DNA from: Pseudocitrobacter corydidari | GTDB lineage: Bacteria > Pseudomonadota > Gammaproteobacteria > Enterobacterales > Enterobacteriaceae | Direction: 5' to 3' | DNA length: 64,000 nt | Assembly (NCBI RefSeq): GCF_021172065.1 | Contig: NZ_CP087880.1 | Span: 1,237,111-1,301,110 of the forward strand | Shown here: piece after piece, positions 45,482 to 58,900 of the stretch | Layout of the letters: each line of letters opens with the position of its first letter | Position numbering within the stretch: position 1 is the stretch's first letter | Translations under genes and position numbers: made by a program | The notes under the pieces: generated by a model | The model's input: the letters and a program-made list of their open reading frames with translations, nothing else | The model's database searches: none | What the model was told of the DNA's origin: nothing

Positions 45482-46831
45482 TTGAACGCTTCGCTGAACT
45501 TTGCAAGAATAATATCGTGCTTTTTACTCTCAACGGCTAATATTCTGGTCCCGGCGTACTCCGCACCTTTACCCGGCTGGGCGAAGGCGCCCGCCGTGCA
45601 GAAGATGGAGAGAATGACGCTGAAGGAGTGCATTCTTCACGCCTTCGGACAAAGCCCGGAGATAGCCCAGCAGGCAGAAAAAACCGGCATTGGTCAGGCG
45701 CAAATTGATGAGGCGCAGAGTGCCTGGCATCCTAAGATCGGCCTTAACGGAAACGCCGGGCCTTCGCGGCAATATGATTCCAGCGGCCATCTCGATAATG
45801 CCGTTTCATACGGCATTACGATTACTCAGCTGGTTTATGATTTCGGCAAAACAAACAACGACATAAAATTGCAAACGGCTGCACGTGACAGCGAGCGTTT
45901 TAAGCTAATGGAAACCATGACCGACGTGGCGGAAAAAACCGCCGCCACGTATATGGAGGTTAACCGTTATCAGGCGCTCATTGATGCCGCCGATCAAAAT
46001 ATTCTTTCCCTTGAGAGCGTCAGAAAGATGGCACAGCTGCGCGCCAATGCCGGGCTAAATTCCTCGTCAGATGAACTTCAGGCCAGCACGCGTATTGCCA
46101 GTATTCGCTCCGCGCGTGAACAGTATCTCGCGCAACGCCACAGCGCGCTCGCGCAGTTATCTGTATTAACTGGCGTACAACCGGCAGCGCTCGCGCCGCC
46201 GCCCGCAGAGCTCGCCAGCCAGCCGGTCGAACTTAATCATATTGATTACAAAACGATTCCCGCCGTGCTGAGCGCTGAGAACCTGAGTCAGTCAGCCTCT
46301 TATGGCGTAGAAAAAACCAGGTCGCAATACTGGCCGACGGTCAGTATCCAGGGCGCGAAAACCCGCTATGAGACCAGCGACCGCTCTTACTGGAACGATC
46401 AACTACAGTTAAATGTGGACGCCCCGTTGTATCAGGGCGGTGCCGTTTCGGCGCAGGTCGCACAGGCGGAGGGCCAAAAGCGCATTGCGGCCTCACAGGT
46501 TGAGCAGGCCAAGCTCGATATTCTTCAGCGTGCCTCCGTGGCGTTCGCTAACTGGAACGGTGCGCGGGGGCGAGAGGAAGCGGGAAACGCGCAGTCACAA
46601 AGTGCACAGCAATCACGGGAAGTTTATAAAAAAGAGTATCAATTAGGTAACCGCAGTCTGAATGATTTATTAAGCGTGGAGCAGGATGTTTTCCAGGCGC
46701 AATCAGCAGAAATCAATGCCAACTATGATGGCTGGGTCGCCGCTGTGAATTATGCGGCAGCCGTCAATAATTTGATTCCGCTGGCAGGCATAAAGGAAGC
46801 GTTACAAAACGATCTGCCCGATCTGCAGTAA
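45482..46831 (+). CDS. TolC-family outer-membrane channel for type I secretion
   Basis: A 449-residue outer-membrane efflux protein. The signal peptide covers about the first 28 residues (cleavage near AYS-APLP). The body has the two-fold repeat of TolC proteins: YGITITQLVYDFGKTNNDIK in one half and QLNVDAPLYQGGAVSAQVAQA in the other, and long helical stretches. It resembles the channel partners of adhesin exporters (LapE/BepC/AggA type). The start is TTG at 45482, with AAAGGAG eight bases upstream and no better ATG nearby. It lies 104 bases before the giant adhesin gene and probably exports it, together with ABC and adaptor proteins expected beyond the window. Confidence 0.88.
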   Translation: MNASLNFARIISCFLLSTANILVPAYSAPLPGWAKAPAVQKMERMTLKECILHAFGQSPEIAQQAEKTGIGQAQIDEAQSAWHPKIGLNGNAGPSRQYDSSGHLDNAVSYGITITQLVYDFGKTNNDIKLQTAARDSERFKLMETMTDVAEKTAATYMEVNRYQALIDAADQNILSLESVRKMAQLRANAGLNSSSDELQASTRIASIRSAREQYLAQRHSALAQLSVLTGVQPAALAPPPAELASQPVELNHIDYKTIPAVLSAENLSQSASYGVEKTRSQYWPTVSIQGAKTRYETSDRSYWNDQLQLNVDAPLYQGGAVSAQVAQAEGQKRIAASQVEQAKLDILQRASVAFANWNGARGREEAGNAQSQSAQQSREVYKKEYQLGNRSLNDLLSVEQDVFQAQSAEINANYDGWVAAVNYAAAVNNLIPLAGIKEALQNDLPDLQ

Positions 46832-46854
46832 TGGGCAGTTGTTGCACTCCTGGG

Positions 46855-46878
46855 GCGAAAAAGAGGTGTGTTTTTCGC
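46855..46878. other. Stem-loop between the TolC gene and the adhesin gene
   Basis: GCGAAAAA (46855-46862) pairs with TTTTTCGC (46871-46878). With no T-run after the stem it is unlikely to terminate; it may reduce or tune read-through into the adhesin gene or mark an mRNA processing point. Confidence 0.4.
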
Positions 46879-46935
46879 TTGTAATGTCATGTGCGTGGCC
46901 TCGAAAAGCTAACGCCAGAATGTCTGGATACCATA

Positions 46936-49900
46936 ATGAACACTGTCATTGATATTATTTCCCGTAAAGGTGCGGTTAAACAAAGTATTATTGCGTCCGA
47001 TAATGCCTCTTTGGTGATATATCAACCATCGGTGTTGCAGATTCATTCCCCGGTCAGCGGCGTGGACCATTATGTTCGCCAGGGAAACGATCTGCTGATT
47101 TACATGAAAGACGGCACGATAATTCGCTGCAACGGCTATTTTGCCGTCGATCCGGCGACAAATGAATATTCAGAACTGGTCTTTGATGACGGGCAGACGT
47201 TAACCCATGTCTCGTTCGCCGGAAATAGCGAAGCCGCAGGTTTAGCGCCAGTTACGTTAACGCCGCAAAATGACATTATTACCTCGATTTCGCCTTTTAT
47301 TGAGCACGCGGCCAGCACGGCGGGCGAGCTACCGTGGGGCTGGATTGTCGGTGGTACGCTGGCAGGCGGCGCGGTCGGCGCGTTGCTCGCCAGTGGCGGC
47401 AGCGATGGTGACAACAAAACGGAAGTGGTTACGCCGCCGGGTGAACCGCAAAGTGCAGCACCTTCGTTTATCACGCTCGATAACAGTGGTGACAGACAGG
47501 GCTTGCTGGCAAACGGGGATGCCACTGACGATACCACCCCCACGTTCAGCGGCACCGGGCAGGCCGGGGCAACCATCGCCATACGTGACAGCAATGGTGT
47601 CACCGTTGCCAGTACCACGGTGGGCGCGGATGGCCGTTGGTCCATCACCTTACCCGCGCAGTCTGCGGGCGAGCATACATGGTCCGTCTCGCAAATTGAC
47701 GGTGACCAGACAACGCAGGCTGGCAGTATCACCCTGAATATCGACAGCAAGGCTGCCGCTATCTCTATCGCCACGACGTCGGGCGATAACGTACTCAATG
47801 GTCAGGAACAGGCGGCAGGATTTACGCTCTCCGGCGCAACGCAGCATCTTGCCGCGGGTAGCACGCTAACGCTGACGCTCAATGGCAAAACCTACACCAC
47901 GGAAGTGGGCAGCGGCGGTGCGTGGCGCGTCGCGATCCCTGTGGCGGATGCGCAGGCATTGGCGGATGGTAATCAAACTGTCACTGTTTCAGGCATTGAT
48001 GCCGCCGGGAACCGTGTCACTGCCAGCCAAACATTCACCGTCGATACGCAACCGCCAACGCTCTCTATCGATGCTATCGCTCAGGACAATGTTATCAATG
48101 CGCTGGAACATCGCGCGTCGCTGACCATAAGCGGCGTGACAACGGCGCAGCCCGGTCAAACGGTCACGGTGACCCTCAATGGTATCTCGCATACGACGGT
48201 GGTCAGCAATACCGGCAGCTGGCAGCTTTCGATTTCAGCCAGCGAAGTGCAGGCGCTCGGGGATGGCCAGGTCACCGTGACCGCGAGTGTGAGTGATAAA
48301 GCGGGAAACCCGGCGCAGGCGCAGAGCAGCATGAGTGTTGATAGTCAGGCGCCGCTGATAACCATTGATACCGTGGGCGGGGATGACATTCTTAACGGCG
48401 CAGAACAGAACGTCGCGCAGATCATTTCCGGGCGGGCGAACGGCGCATCGGCTGGGGATGTAGTGACCGTCAGGGTCGGTAATCAGGTGCTTTTGGGGAC
48501 GGTCTCGGCGGATGGCAGCTGGAGCGTCGGCATGACGGCCACGGTTAGCCACGCGCTGGGAACGGGCGTGCACACCATCACCGTGTCTGTTACCGATTCG
48601 GCGGGTAATACGGGCAGTGCATCACGCGTCATCACATTAAGCGGCACGGCGCCTCAGCTAACAGTCGATCCTGTCAGTCAGGATAATGTGCTGAATGCGC
48701 ATGAGGCATCGCGCCCGTTGACGTTAAGTGGCACCACCAGTTTGCCCGATGGCAGCACCGTCAGTGTGGTGCTGAACAATCATACCTATACCGCCACAGC
48801 CAGCGGCAATGCCTGGTCGCTAGAGGTGCCGGTGAGCGATGTCGTTAATCTGGTCAACGGAAGTTACACTGTAACGGCCAGCGGAACCGATGCCAACGGC
48901 AACAGCGGTAGCGCACAAGGGCAACTGCTGGTCGATACCACGCTGCCGCAGGTGATTATCAACACCTTTGCAGGCGACAACGTAGTGAATGCCGCTGAAG
49001 TCGTGGCGAATCAAACTTTGAGCGGGCGCGTGGTCGGCGCTGCGCAGGGCGACACGGTCACCATTGAACTGGGCGGCAATACTTACACGGCGACGGTGGG
49101 TAACAATCTCACCTGGAGTGTGAATGTTCCGACGGCGGATTTGCAGGCGCTGGGCGATGGCGGGTTAACGATAAATGCCTCTGTGACGAACGGACACGGC
49201 AACACCGGTAACGGTGAACGTGATATCACTATCAGCGCCACGCTGCCGGGTCTGCGTATCAATACTATTTCTGGCGATGACGTGATTAACGCCCTCGAAC
49301 AGCAACAGGATCTGGTCATTTCTGGTAGCAGTAGCCATCTCCCCGTGGGCACTACCGTGACGGTAACGCTCGGCAACGAAACTTATCAAGGCGTGACCGA
49401 CAGCAACGGCAACTGGCAGGTGGGCGTACCCGCTGCCGATTTACAGGCACTCACCGCAGGCACCGTCGTCGTGACGGCCAGTGCGGCAGATTCGGCAGGT
49501 AACCCGGTCGCTATCGACCATAACGTCGTTGTTGATGCGGGGGACGTGGCGATTGCTATCAATACCGTCTCCGGCGATGACATGATTAATGCGGTGGAAA
49601 AAGGGGCATCGCTGACATTAACGGGCAGCACCCAGGACGTCGAGGTCGGGCAAACCGTAGTAGTGAAATTCGCGGGGCAGACCTTTACCACTTCCGTTCA
49701 GGCAGGCGGCGGCTGGAGCCTGGCCGTTCCTGCCAGCGCAGTGAGCCGCCTGGCAGACGGTGCGGCGGAAATTACCGCGACGGTCACTAATATCAGCGGT
49801 AACACTGGCGACACCTCACGCACAATTACCGTCGACAGCCAGGCCCCGGCCTTAAGCATTGACTCGCTGACGGCAGATAACATCATCAACGCCGCCGAAA

Positions 49901-52900
49901 GCGGTCAGGATCTGCAAATCACTGGCACCACTGACGCCCAGCCAGGGCAGACGGTGACCGTCACGCTGAACGGGCAGACCTATCAGGGCGTCGTGCAGCC
50001 AGACGGCACCTGGAGCGTGACCGTTCCCGCCGCCAACGTTGACGCACTGGCTGACGGCAACGCCACCGTCACCGCCAGCGTGAACGATATCGCAGGTAAC
50101 CCGACCAGCGTCTCACGCGTGGCGCTGGTCGATGCCACGCCGCCGGTGGTAACCATTAATCCGGTGGCGACCGATAACGTCATTAACACGCCGGAACATA
50201 CCCAGGCGCAAATCATCAGCGGCACGGTCACTGGCGCTCAGGCGGGCGATATCGTCACCGTGACGCTGAATAATGTGGATTACACCACGGTGGTGGATGC
50301 TTCCGGCAACTGGAGCCTGGGCGTTCCGGCTTCCGTTGTCAGCGGACTGGTGGACGGCAGTTATCCTGTCAGCGTCTCGGTAACCGACAAAGCCGGAAAC
50401 ACGGGCAGCCAGTCATTGACCGTCACGGTCAATACCGCAGCGCCCCTTATCGGCATTAACAGCATTGCGGGCGACGATGTGATTAACGCCAGCGAAAAAG
50501 GGGCCGATGTCCAGATTAGCGGCACCAGCGATCAGCCTGCGGGCACTGCCATCACCGTGACGCTGAACGGGCAAAATTACACCACCACGACCGACGCCTC
50601 CGGCAACTGGAGCGTCACCGTTCCGGCATCGGCGGTAACCGCACTGGGCCAGGCCAACTACACGGTAACGGCGGCGGTGACCAGCAGTATCGGCAACAGC
50701 GCCACCGCCAGCCATAATGTGCTGGTCGACAGTGCGCTGCCCGGCGTGACCATTAACCCGGTGGCAACCGACGATATTATTAACGCCGCCGAAGCGGGTG
50801 TTGCGCAATCCATCAGCGGGCAGGTGACTGGCGCGGAAGATGGCGACACGGTAACTATTACGTTGGGTGGTAATACTTATACGGCGACGGTGGGCAGCAA
50901 TCTCACCTGGAGCGTGGACGTTCCAGCGGCAGATATTCAGGCGCTGGGAAATGGCGATTTAACGGTGAGCGCCTCGGTCACCAATCAAAACGGCAACACC
51001 GGCAGCGGCACGCGGGATATCACCATCGACGCTAATCTGCCCGGTCTGCGGGTCGATACGGTGGCGGGCGATGATGTGGTCAATATCATCGAGCACGGGC
51101 AGGCGCTGGTGGTCACCGGCAGCAGTTCGGGGCTGGCAGAAGGCACGCCGCTTACCGTCACGATTAATAATGTGGAATACACCACCGCGGTGCAGGCCGA
51201 TGGTAGCTGGAGCGTGGGCGTCACTGCGACGCAGGTTAGCGCCTGGCCTGCGGGGACGGTTAATATTGTCGTTTCCGGGGAAAGTAGCGCCGAAAATCCG
51301 GTGAGCATTACGCATCCGGTTACGGTCGATCTCACGCCGGCGGCGATCACCATCAACACCATCGCCACGGACGATGTGATTAACGCCGCAGAAAAAGGCG
51401 CTGATTTAACCCTTTCCGGCACCACCACTAACGTAGAACCCGGTCAAACCGTCACCGTGACCTTTGGCGGGAAAAATTACACTGCCAGCGTGGCGAGCGA
51501 TGGTAGCTGGACTGCCACCGTTCCTGCCGCCGATTTAGCGGCATTACCCGAGGGCAGCGCCTCCGTGCAGGCCAGCGTCAGCAATATCAACGGCAATAGC
51601 GCCTCGGCGGTGCATAACTACAGCGTCGACAGCAGCGCGCCAACCATCATTATCAATACCGTCGCCAGCGACAATATCGTCAACGCCAGCGAAGCCGATG
51701 TGGGTGTGACGGTGAGCGGCAGCACCACCGCTGAAGCGGGGCAGATTGTTACGGTAACGCTCAATAGCCCGACCGTGCAGACGTATCAGGCAACGGTACA
51801 GGCCGACGGCAGCTGGAGCATCAATATTCCGGCGGCAGATCTCGCAGCCTTGACCGATGGCAGCCACACCCTGACCGCCACGGTCAATGACAAAGCGGGC
51901 AACCCGGCGAGCACCACGCATAATCTGGCGGTGGATCTCACCGTTCCGGTACTTACCATCAACACCATTGCGGGCGACGATATTATTAACGCCGCCGAAC
52001 ACGGGCAGGCACTGGTGATTTCCGGTTCCAGCACTGGCGGAGAAGCGGGGGATGTCGTTAGCGTCACGCTAAACAGTAAAACCTACACCACCACCCTGGA
52101 TGCTTCCGGCAACTGGAGCGTCGGTGTTCCGGCGGCGGATGTCACTGCGCTTGGCAGCGGCCCGCAAACCGTGACCGCCACGGTTACCGATGCGGCAGGC
52201 AACAGCGATAACGAGACGCACACGGTTACCGTTAACCTTACCGCGCCGACCATTGGCATTAATACCATCGCCACCGATGACGTGATTAACGCCAGCGAAA
52301 AAGGCGCGGATCTGCAAATCTCCGGCACCAGTAATCAGCCAGCAGGCACCACAATTACGGTGACGCTGAACGGGCAAAATTACACCGCGACGACCGATAC
52401 CTCCGGCAACTGGAGCACCACGGTGCCAGCCTCTGCCGTAGGTGCGCTGGGCGAAGCCAGCTACACGGTGACGGCGAACGTCACCGACAGCGCAGGCAAC
52501 AGCAATTCCGCCAGCCATAATGTGCAGGTCAATACCGCGCTGCCTGGTGTCACCCTTAATCCGGTGGCGAGCGACGATATTATTAATGCCGCCGAATCGG
52601 GCGTGGCACAGACCATCAGCGGCCAGGTGACGGGCGCGGCGGCGGGCGATACGGTTACCGTAACGCTAGGCGGGAAAACCTACACCGCTACAGTGCAGGG
52701 GAATTTAAGCTGGAGCGTGGACGTTCCTGCAGCGGATATTCAGGCCATCGGTAATGGCGATCTGACGGTTAACGCCTCGGTGATCAACGGCGTTGGCAAT
52801 ACCGGCAGCGGTTCGCGAGATATTACTATCGACGCCAACCTGCCAGGTCTGCGCGTCAATACCGTGGCGGGTGATGATGTGGTCAACAGCATCGAGCACG

Positions 52901-55900
52901 CTCAGGCGCTGGTGATAACCGGCAGCAGCAGCGGGCTGGCAGCGGGGGCGGCGCTGACGGTGGTGATTAATACGGTTACTTACGCTGCGACAGTATTAGC
53001 CGATGGCACATGGAGCCTTGGCGTTCCGGCAGCAGATGTCAGTAACTGGCCTGCGGGTACGGTGAATATCACGGTTTCAGGTGCTACTAGCGCAGGAAAC
53101 CCGGTCACCATCACCCATCCAGTCACCGTCGATCTGGCAGCTGTGGCGATCTCCATTAACACCGTTTCCGGCGACGATGTGATTAACGCCGCCGAAAAAG
53201 GAGCAGATTTAACCCTTTCCGGCAACACCTCCGGCGTAGAAGCGGGGCAAACGGTCACCGTCACCTTTGGCGGCAAAACCTACACCGCCACCGTAGCGGG
53301 CGATGGTAGCTGGACAACCAGCGTACCTGCCGCCGATCTCAGCGCGTTACGCGACGGCGACGCCACGGTACAGGCCAGCGTCAGCAATATTAACGGCAAC
53401 ACGGCTTCGGCAATCCACGCCTACAGCGTCGATGCCACGGCCCCGACGCTTACCATTAACACCATCGCCACCGACGATATTTTAAACGCCGCCGAGGCGG
53501 GCAACCCGCTAACCATCAGCGGCAGCAGTACCGCCGAAGCGGGGCAGACGGTAACCGTCACGCTTAATGGGGTGACTTACAGCGGCACCGTCCAGGCGGA
53601 CGGCAGCTGGAGCGTCAGCGTGCCGACGGCGGATCTCAGCAATCTGACTGCCAGCCAGTACACGGTTAGCGCCTCGGTAAGCGATAAAGCAGGCAACCCG
53701 GCGTCCACCACTCACGGCCTGGCGGTGGATCTCACCGTGCCGGTGCTGACCATCAACACCGTCTCCGGCGATGACATCATTAACGCCGCCGAACACGGAC
53801 AGGCGCTGGTGATCTCCGGTTCCAGTACTGGCGGCGAAGCGGGCGATGTCATCACCGTCACGTTAAACAGTAAAACCTACACCACCACGCTGGATGCCGC
53901 CGGCAACTGGAGCGTTGGCGTTCCGGCGGCAGATGTCACCGCGCTGGGCAGCGGCCCGCAAACCATCACTGCTACCATTACCGACGCGGCAGGCAACAGC
54001 GATGACGCCAGCCGCACGGTCACCGTGAATCTCACCGCGCCAACCATTGGCATCAACACTATCGCCGACGATGACGTGATTAACGCCACGGAAAAAGGCG
54101 CGGATCTGCAAATTACCGGTACCAGTAATCAGCCAGCGGGTACCACGATAACGGTGACGCTGAACGGGCAAAATTACACCGCTACCACAGATGCTTCCGG
54201 CAACTGGAGCGCCACGGTGCCAGCCTCGGCGGTCAGTGCATTGGGTGAAGCTAACTACACGGTAACCGCGAACGTCACCGACAGCGCAGGCAACAGCAAT
54301 TCCGCCAGCCATAATGTGCAGGTCAACAGCGCGCTGCCTGCCGTCACCATTAACGCGGTGGCGACCGACGATATTATTAACGTTGCCGAAGCGGGCAATG
54401 CACAAACCATTAGCGGGCAGGTGACGGGGGCCGCGCAGGGGGATACGGTTACCGTTACGCTGGGCGGCAACACCTACACCGCCACGGTACAGGCTAATTT
54501 AAGCTGGAGTGTGGACGTTCCGGCGGCGGATATTCAGGCGCTGGGCAACGGCGACCTGACGGTTAATGCCTCGGTCACCAATGGCGTTGGCAACACGGGT
54601 AGTGGCTCGCGCGATATCACGATCGACGCCAATCTGCCTGGCCTGCGGGTCGATACCGTGGCGGGCGATGATGTTATTAACAGCATTGAGCACAATCAGG
54701 CGCTGGTGATCACCGGGAGCAGCAGTGGATTAACGGCGGGAGCGGCGTTAACGGTCGAGATTAACAACGTTACTTATGGCGCGACGGTGTTAGCCGACGG
54801 CACATGGAACCTCGGCGTTCCGGCGGCAGACGTCAGCAACTGGCCTGCGGGTACGGTGAATATCACGGTAAGTGGCACCAACAGCGCCGGAACAACCTCC
54901 ATCATAACCCATCCGGTTACCGTCGATCTGGCAGCGGTCGCCATCACCATTAATACCCTCTCTGGCGATGATGTGATCAACGCCGTTGAAAAAGGCGAAA
55001 CGCTGGTGGTAAGCGGCAGCACCAGCGGTGTCGAAGCCGGGCAAACGGTGACCGTCACCTTTGGTGGCAAAAATTACACCACCACCGTGGAAGCCAACGG
55101 CAGCTGGACGGTGAATGTGCCGCCTGCCGATCTTGCTTCGCTGCCGGACGGCGCGGGCAACGTGCAGGCGAGCGTCAGCAACATTAACGGTAACAGCGCC
55201 CAGGCCGATCGCGCGTACAGCGTTGATGCCACCGCGCCGCTTGTGACCATCGACACCATCGCCAGCGACGATATCCTTAACGTGAGCGAAGCGGGCGCGG
55301 GGATCACCATCAGCGGCACCACCACGGCGCAGGCCGGGCAGACGCTGACCGTCACGCTGAACAACAACACGTACCAGACCACCGTCCAGGCCGATGGCAC
55401 CTGGAGCGTGAATGTTCCGGCAATGGATTTAAGCGGATTAACCGCCAGCAGCTATACCGTGACTGCGACGGTGAGCGACAAAGCGGGTAACCCGGCCAGC
55501 GCCGATCATGCGCTGGCGGTGGACGTTACCGCGCCGGATCTCACCATTAATACCGTCGCGGGCGATGACATTATCAACGCCATCGAACACGGGCAGGCGC
55601 TGGTGGTGAGCGGAACCAGCACGGGCGCGGAACCCGGCGATGTAGTGACCGTCACGCTCAACGGTAAAAACTACACCACCACGCTGGACGCCTCCGGTAA
55701 CTGGAGTGTGGGCATTCCGGCGGCGGATGTCACGGCGCTGGCGACCGGTAGCCAGACGATCACCGCCAGCCTGAGCGATCGCGCGGGCAACAGCGACAGC
55801 ACTACCCATAATGTGACCGTTGATCTTAGCGGCCCGACGCTGACCATCAATATCGTCTCCGGCGACGACATCATCAATAATGCGGAGAAAACTCAGGATC

Positions 55901-58900
55901 TGACCATCAGCGGCGGCTCCAGCGGTCTGGCGACCGGCACCACGGTCACCGTGATGTTGAACGGCCTGGCGTACAGCGCCACTACCGATAGTTCCGGCAA
56001 CTGGAGCGTTACCGTGCCTGCTTCGGCGGTCGGTGCCCTGGGCGAGGCGGTCTATTCGATTAGCGCCAGCGCCACCGACAGCGCGGGCAACAGCGGCAGT
56101 ACCACCCATACGGTGAATGTCGAATCGCTCCTGCCTGGGGTGATCATTAATACCGTGGCGGGCGATGACATTATCAACGCCGCTGAAATCGTTGTGGCGC
56201 AGACCATCAGCGGTCAGGTCACGGGAACGGCGGTTGCGGGGAATACGGTGATTGTCACCATTGGTGGCAATCAATATAACGCCATCGTGCAGTCAGATTT
56301 AAGCTGGAGCGTCAGCGTACCTGCGAACGTTTTGCAGGCGCTGGGTAACGGTGAGCTAACCATTAGCGCTTCGGTCACCAATTCCGCAAATAATACCGGC
56401 ACCACAACGCACGACATCGTGATAGATGCCAACCTGCCAGGCCTGCGGGTCGATACCGTGGCAGGCGATGATGTGGTCAATATTATCGAACACGGTCAGG
56501 CGCTGGTGGTCACCGGTAGCAGCACCGGACTGGCAGCAGGCGCGGCGTTGACGGTAGTGATCAACAGCGTCACCTACGGCGCAACGGTCCTCGCCGATGG
56601 CACCTGGAGCGTCGGCGTTCCGGCGACAGATGTCACAAACTGGCCTGCGGGGACGGTCAATATTGCCGTCTCTGGCACCAACACCGCCGGAACCACAACC
56701 AGCATTACTCATCCGGTGACCGTCGATCTCGCGGCCGTGGCGATTACCATCAATACTCTTTCCACTGACGATGTGATTAACGCCGCCGAAAAAGGCAGCG
56801 ATTTGCAGCTTTCCGGCACCACCTCCGGCGTGGAAGCGGGGCAGACCATCACCGTTATCTTCGGTGGTAAAAGCTACACCACCACGGTTGCCACGGGCGG
56901 CACCTGGGGGCTAACGATCCCAGCCGCCGATCTCGCAACCTTGCCGGACGGCGCAGCAAACGTCCAGGCCAGCGTCAGCAGCGTCGCAGGTAACAGCGCC
57001 CAGGCGACTCATGTTTATAGCGTCGATGCCACTGCGCCCTCCGTCACCATCAACACCATCGCCAGCGACGATATTCTTAACGCCGCCGAAGCGGGTACTG
57101 CGCTGACCATCAGCGGCACCAGCACGGCAGAAGCCGGGCAGACGGTGACCGTGACGCTTAACGGCGTCAATTACAGCGGCAACGTGCAGGCAGACGGAAG
57201 CTGGAGCGTCAGCGTCCCGACCGGCGATTTGGCCAACCTCACCGCCAGCCCCTATACGGTGAGCACGGCGGTCAGCGACAAAGCCGGTAATCCGGCTTCG
57301 GCAACGCATAATCTGACGGTGGACCTTGCCGCTCCGGTCGTCACCATTAACACGGTGGCGGGCGATGACATCATTAACGCCACGGAACATGCTCAGGCGC
57401 AGATTATCAGCGGCTCGGCAACGGGCGCGACGACGGGTAACACGGTTTCCGTGACGATTGGCACGACCACCTATACCACCGTGCTGGACGCCAACGGCGA
57501 CTGGAGCATCGGCGTGCCTGCCAGCGTCATTTCCGCACTGGCGCAGGGCGATGTGTCCATTACCGCCACGGTCACCGACTCCGCAGGCAACAGCGGCACG
57601 GCCTCGCACACTGTCACCGTGGCGCTCGGCGCTCCGGTGCTCGCCATTAACACCATTGCCGTCGACGACATCATCAACGCCACGGAAAAAGGCGCGGATC
57701 TGGCGATTTCCGGCACCAGCGACCAGCCTGCGGGCACGCAGATTACCGTTACGCTCAACGGGCAAAATTACACCACCACAGCCGATGCATCCGGTAACTG
57801 GAGCGTGACCGTTCCGGCGTCACGGGTGAGCGCCCTCGGTGAAGCCAGTTATACGGTGACTGCTTCCGCCACTGACGCCGATGGCAACAGCGGTTCCGCC
57901 AGCCATAACGTGCAGGTTAATACCGCGCTGCCGGGCGTCACCATTAACGTGGTAGCGGGCGACGATATTATTAACGCCGCCGAAGCGGGCGCGGGCCAGA
58001 CCATCAGTGGGCAGGTGACGGGCGCGGCGGCAGGCGACACGGTGACCGTCACGCTCGGCGGGGCGACTTACACTGCCACGGTGCAGGCGAATTTAAGCTG
58101 GAGCGTCGATGTTCCGGCCTCCGCGTTACAGGCATTGGGCAACGGCGAGCTGACCATTTCGGCTTCGGTGACGAACAGCGTTGGTAATATCGGTAACGGC
58201 ACGCGGGAAATCACCATAGACGCGAATCTCCCCGGTCTACGGATTGACACCGTGGCGGGCGATGATGTGGTCAATATTATCGAGCATGGTCAGGCGCTGG
58301 TGATTACCGGCAGCAGCTCTGATCTGGCAGCGGGCAGCAACGTCACGCTGACCATTAACGGGCAAACCTATGTTGCGGCAGTGCTGGCGGATGGCTCATG
58401 GAGCGTCGGTGTTCCGGCGGCAGATGTCAGCGCCTGGCCTGCGGGGACGGTCACGATTACAGCCAGCGGCAACACCACCGCCGGAAACCCAGTCAGCGTT
58501 ACGCATCCGGTGACTGTCGATCTCACTGCGGTGGCGGTCAGCATCAACGCCATTACTGCCGATGACGTGATTAACGCTGCCGAAAAAGGCGCGGCGTTAA
58601 CGCTCTCTGGCAGCACTACTGGTGTGGAGGCCGGACAAACGGTCACCGTCACCTTTGGCGGCAAAACTTACAGCGCCACGGTGGCTGCGAATGGTTCCTG
58701 GAGCACCTCGGTTCCGGCGGCAGATATGGCGGCCCTGCGTGATGGCGATGCCAGCGCACAGGCCAGCGTCAGCAATGTTAACGGCAACAGCGCCACCACT
58801 ACCCACGCTTACAGCGTCGATGCTACCGCGCCAACGGTGACCATTAACACCATTGCGGGCGACGACATTCTTAACGCCGCCGAAGCCGGAGCGGCGCGGA

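Noticed and set aside
47305..47340. LapG-type cleavage site near AASTAGELPW in the adhesin
   Set aside because: LapG sites carry a double alanine in a T/A/P-A-A-G context. The sequence here does not fit well, and no lapG or lapD is visible.
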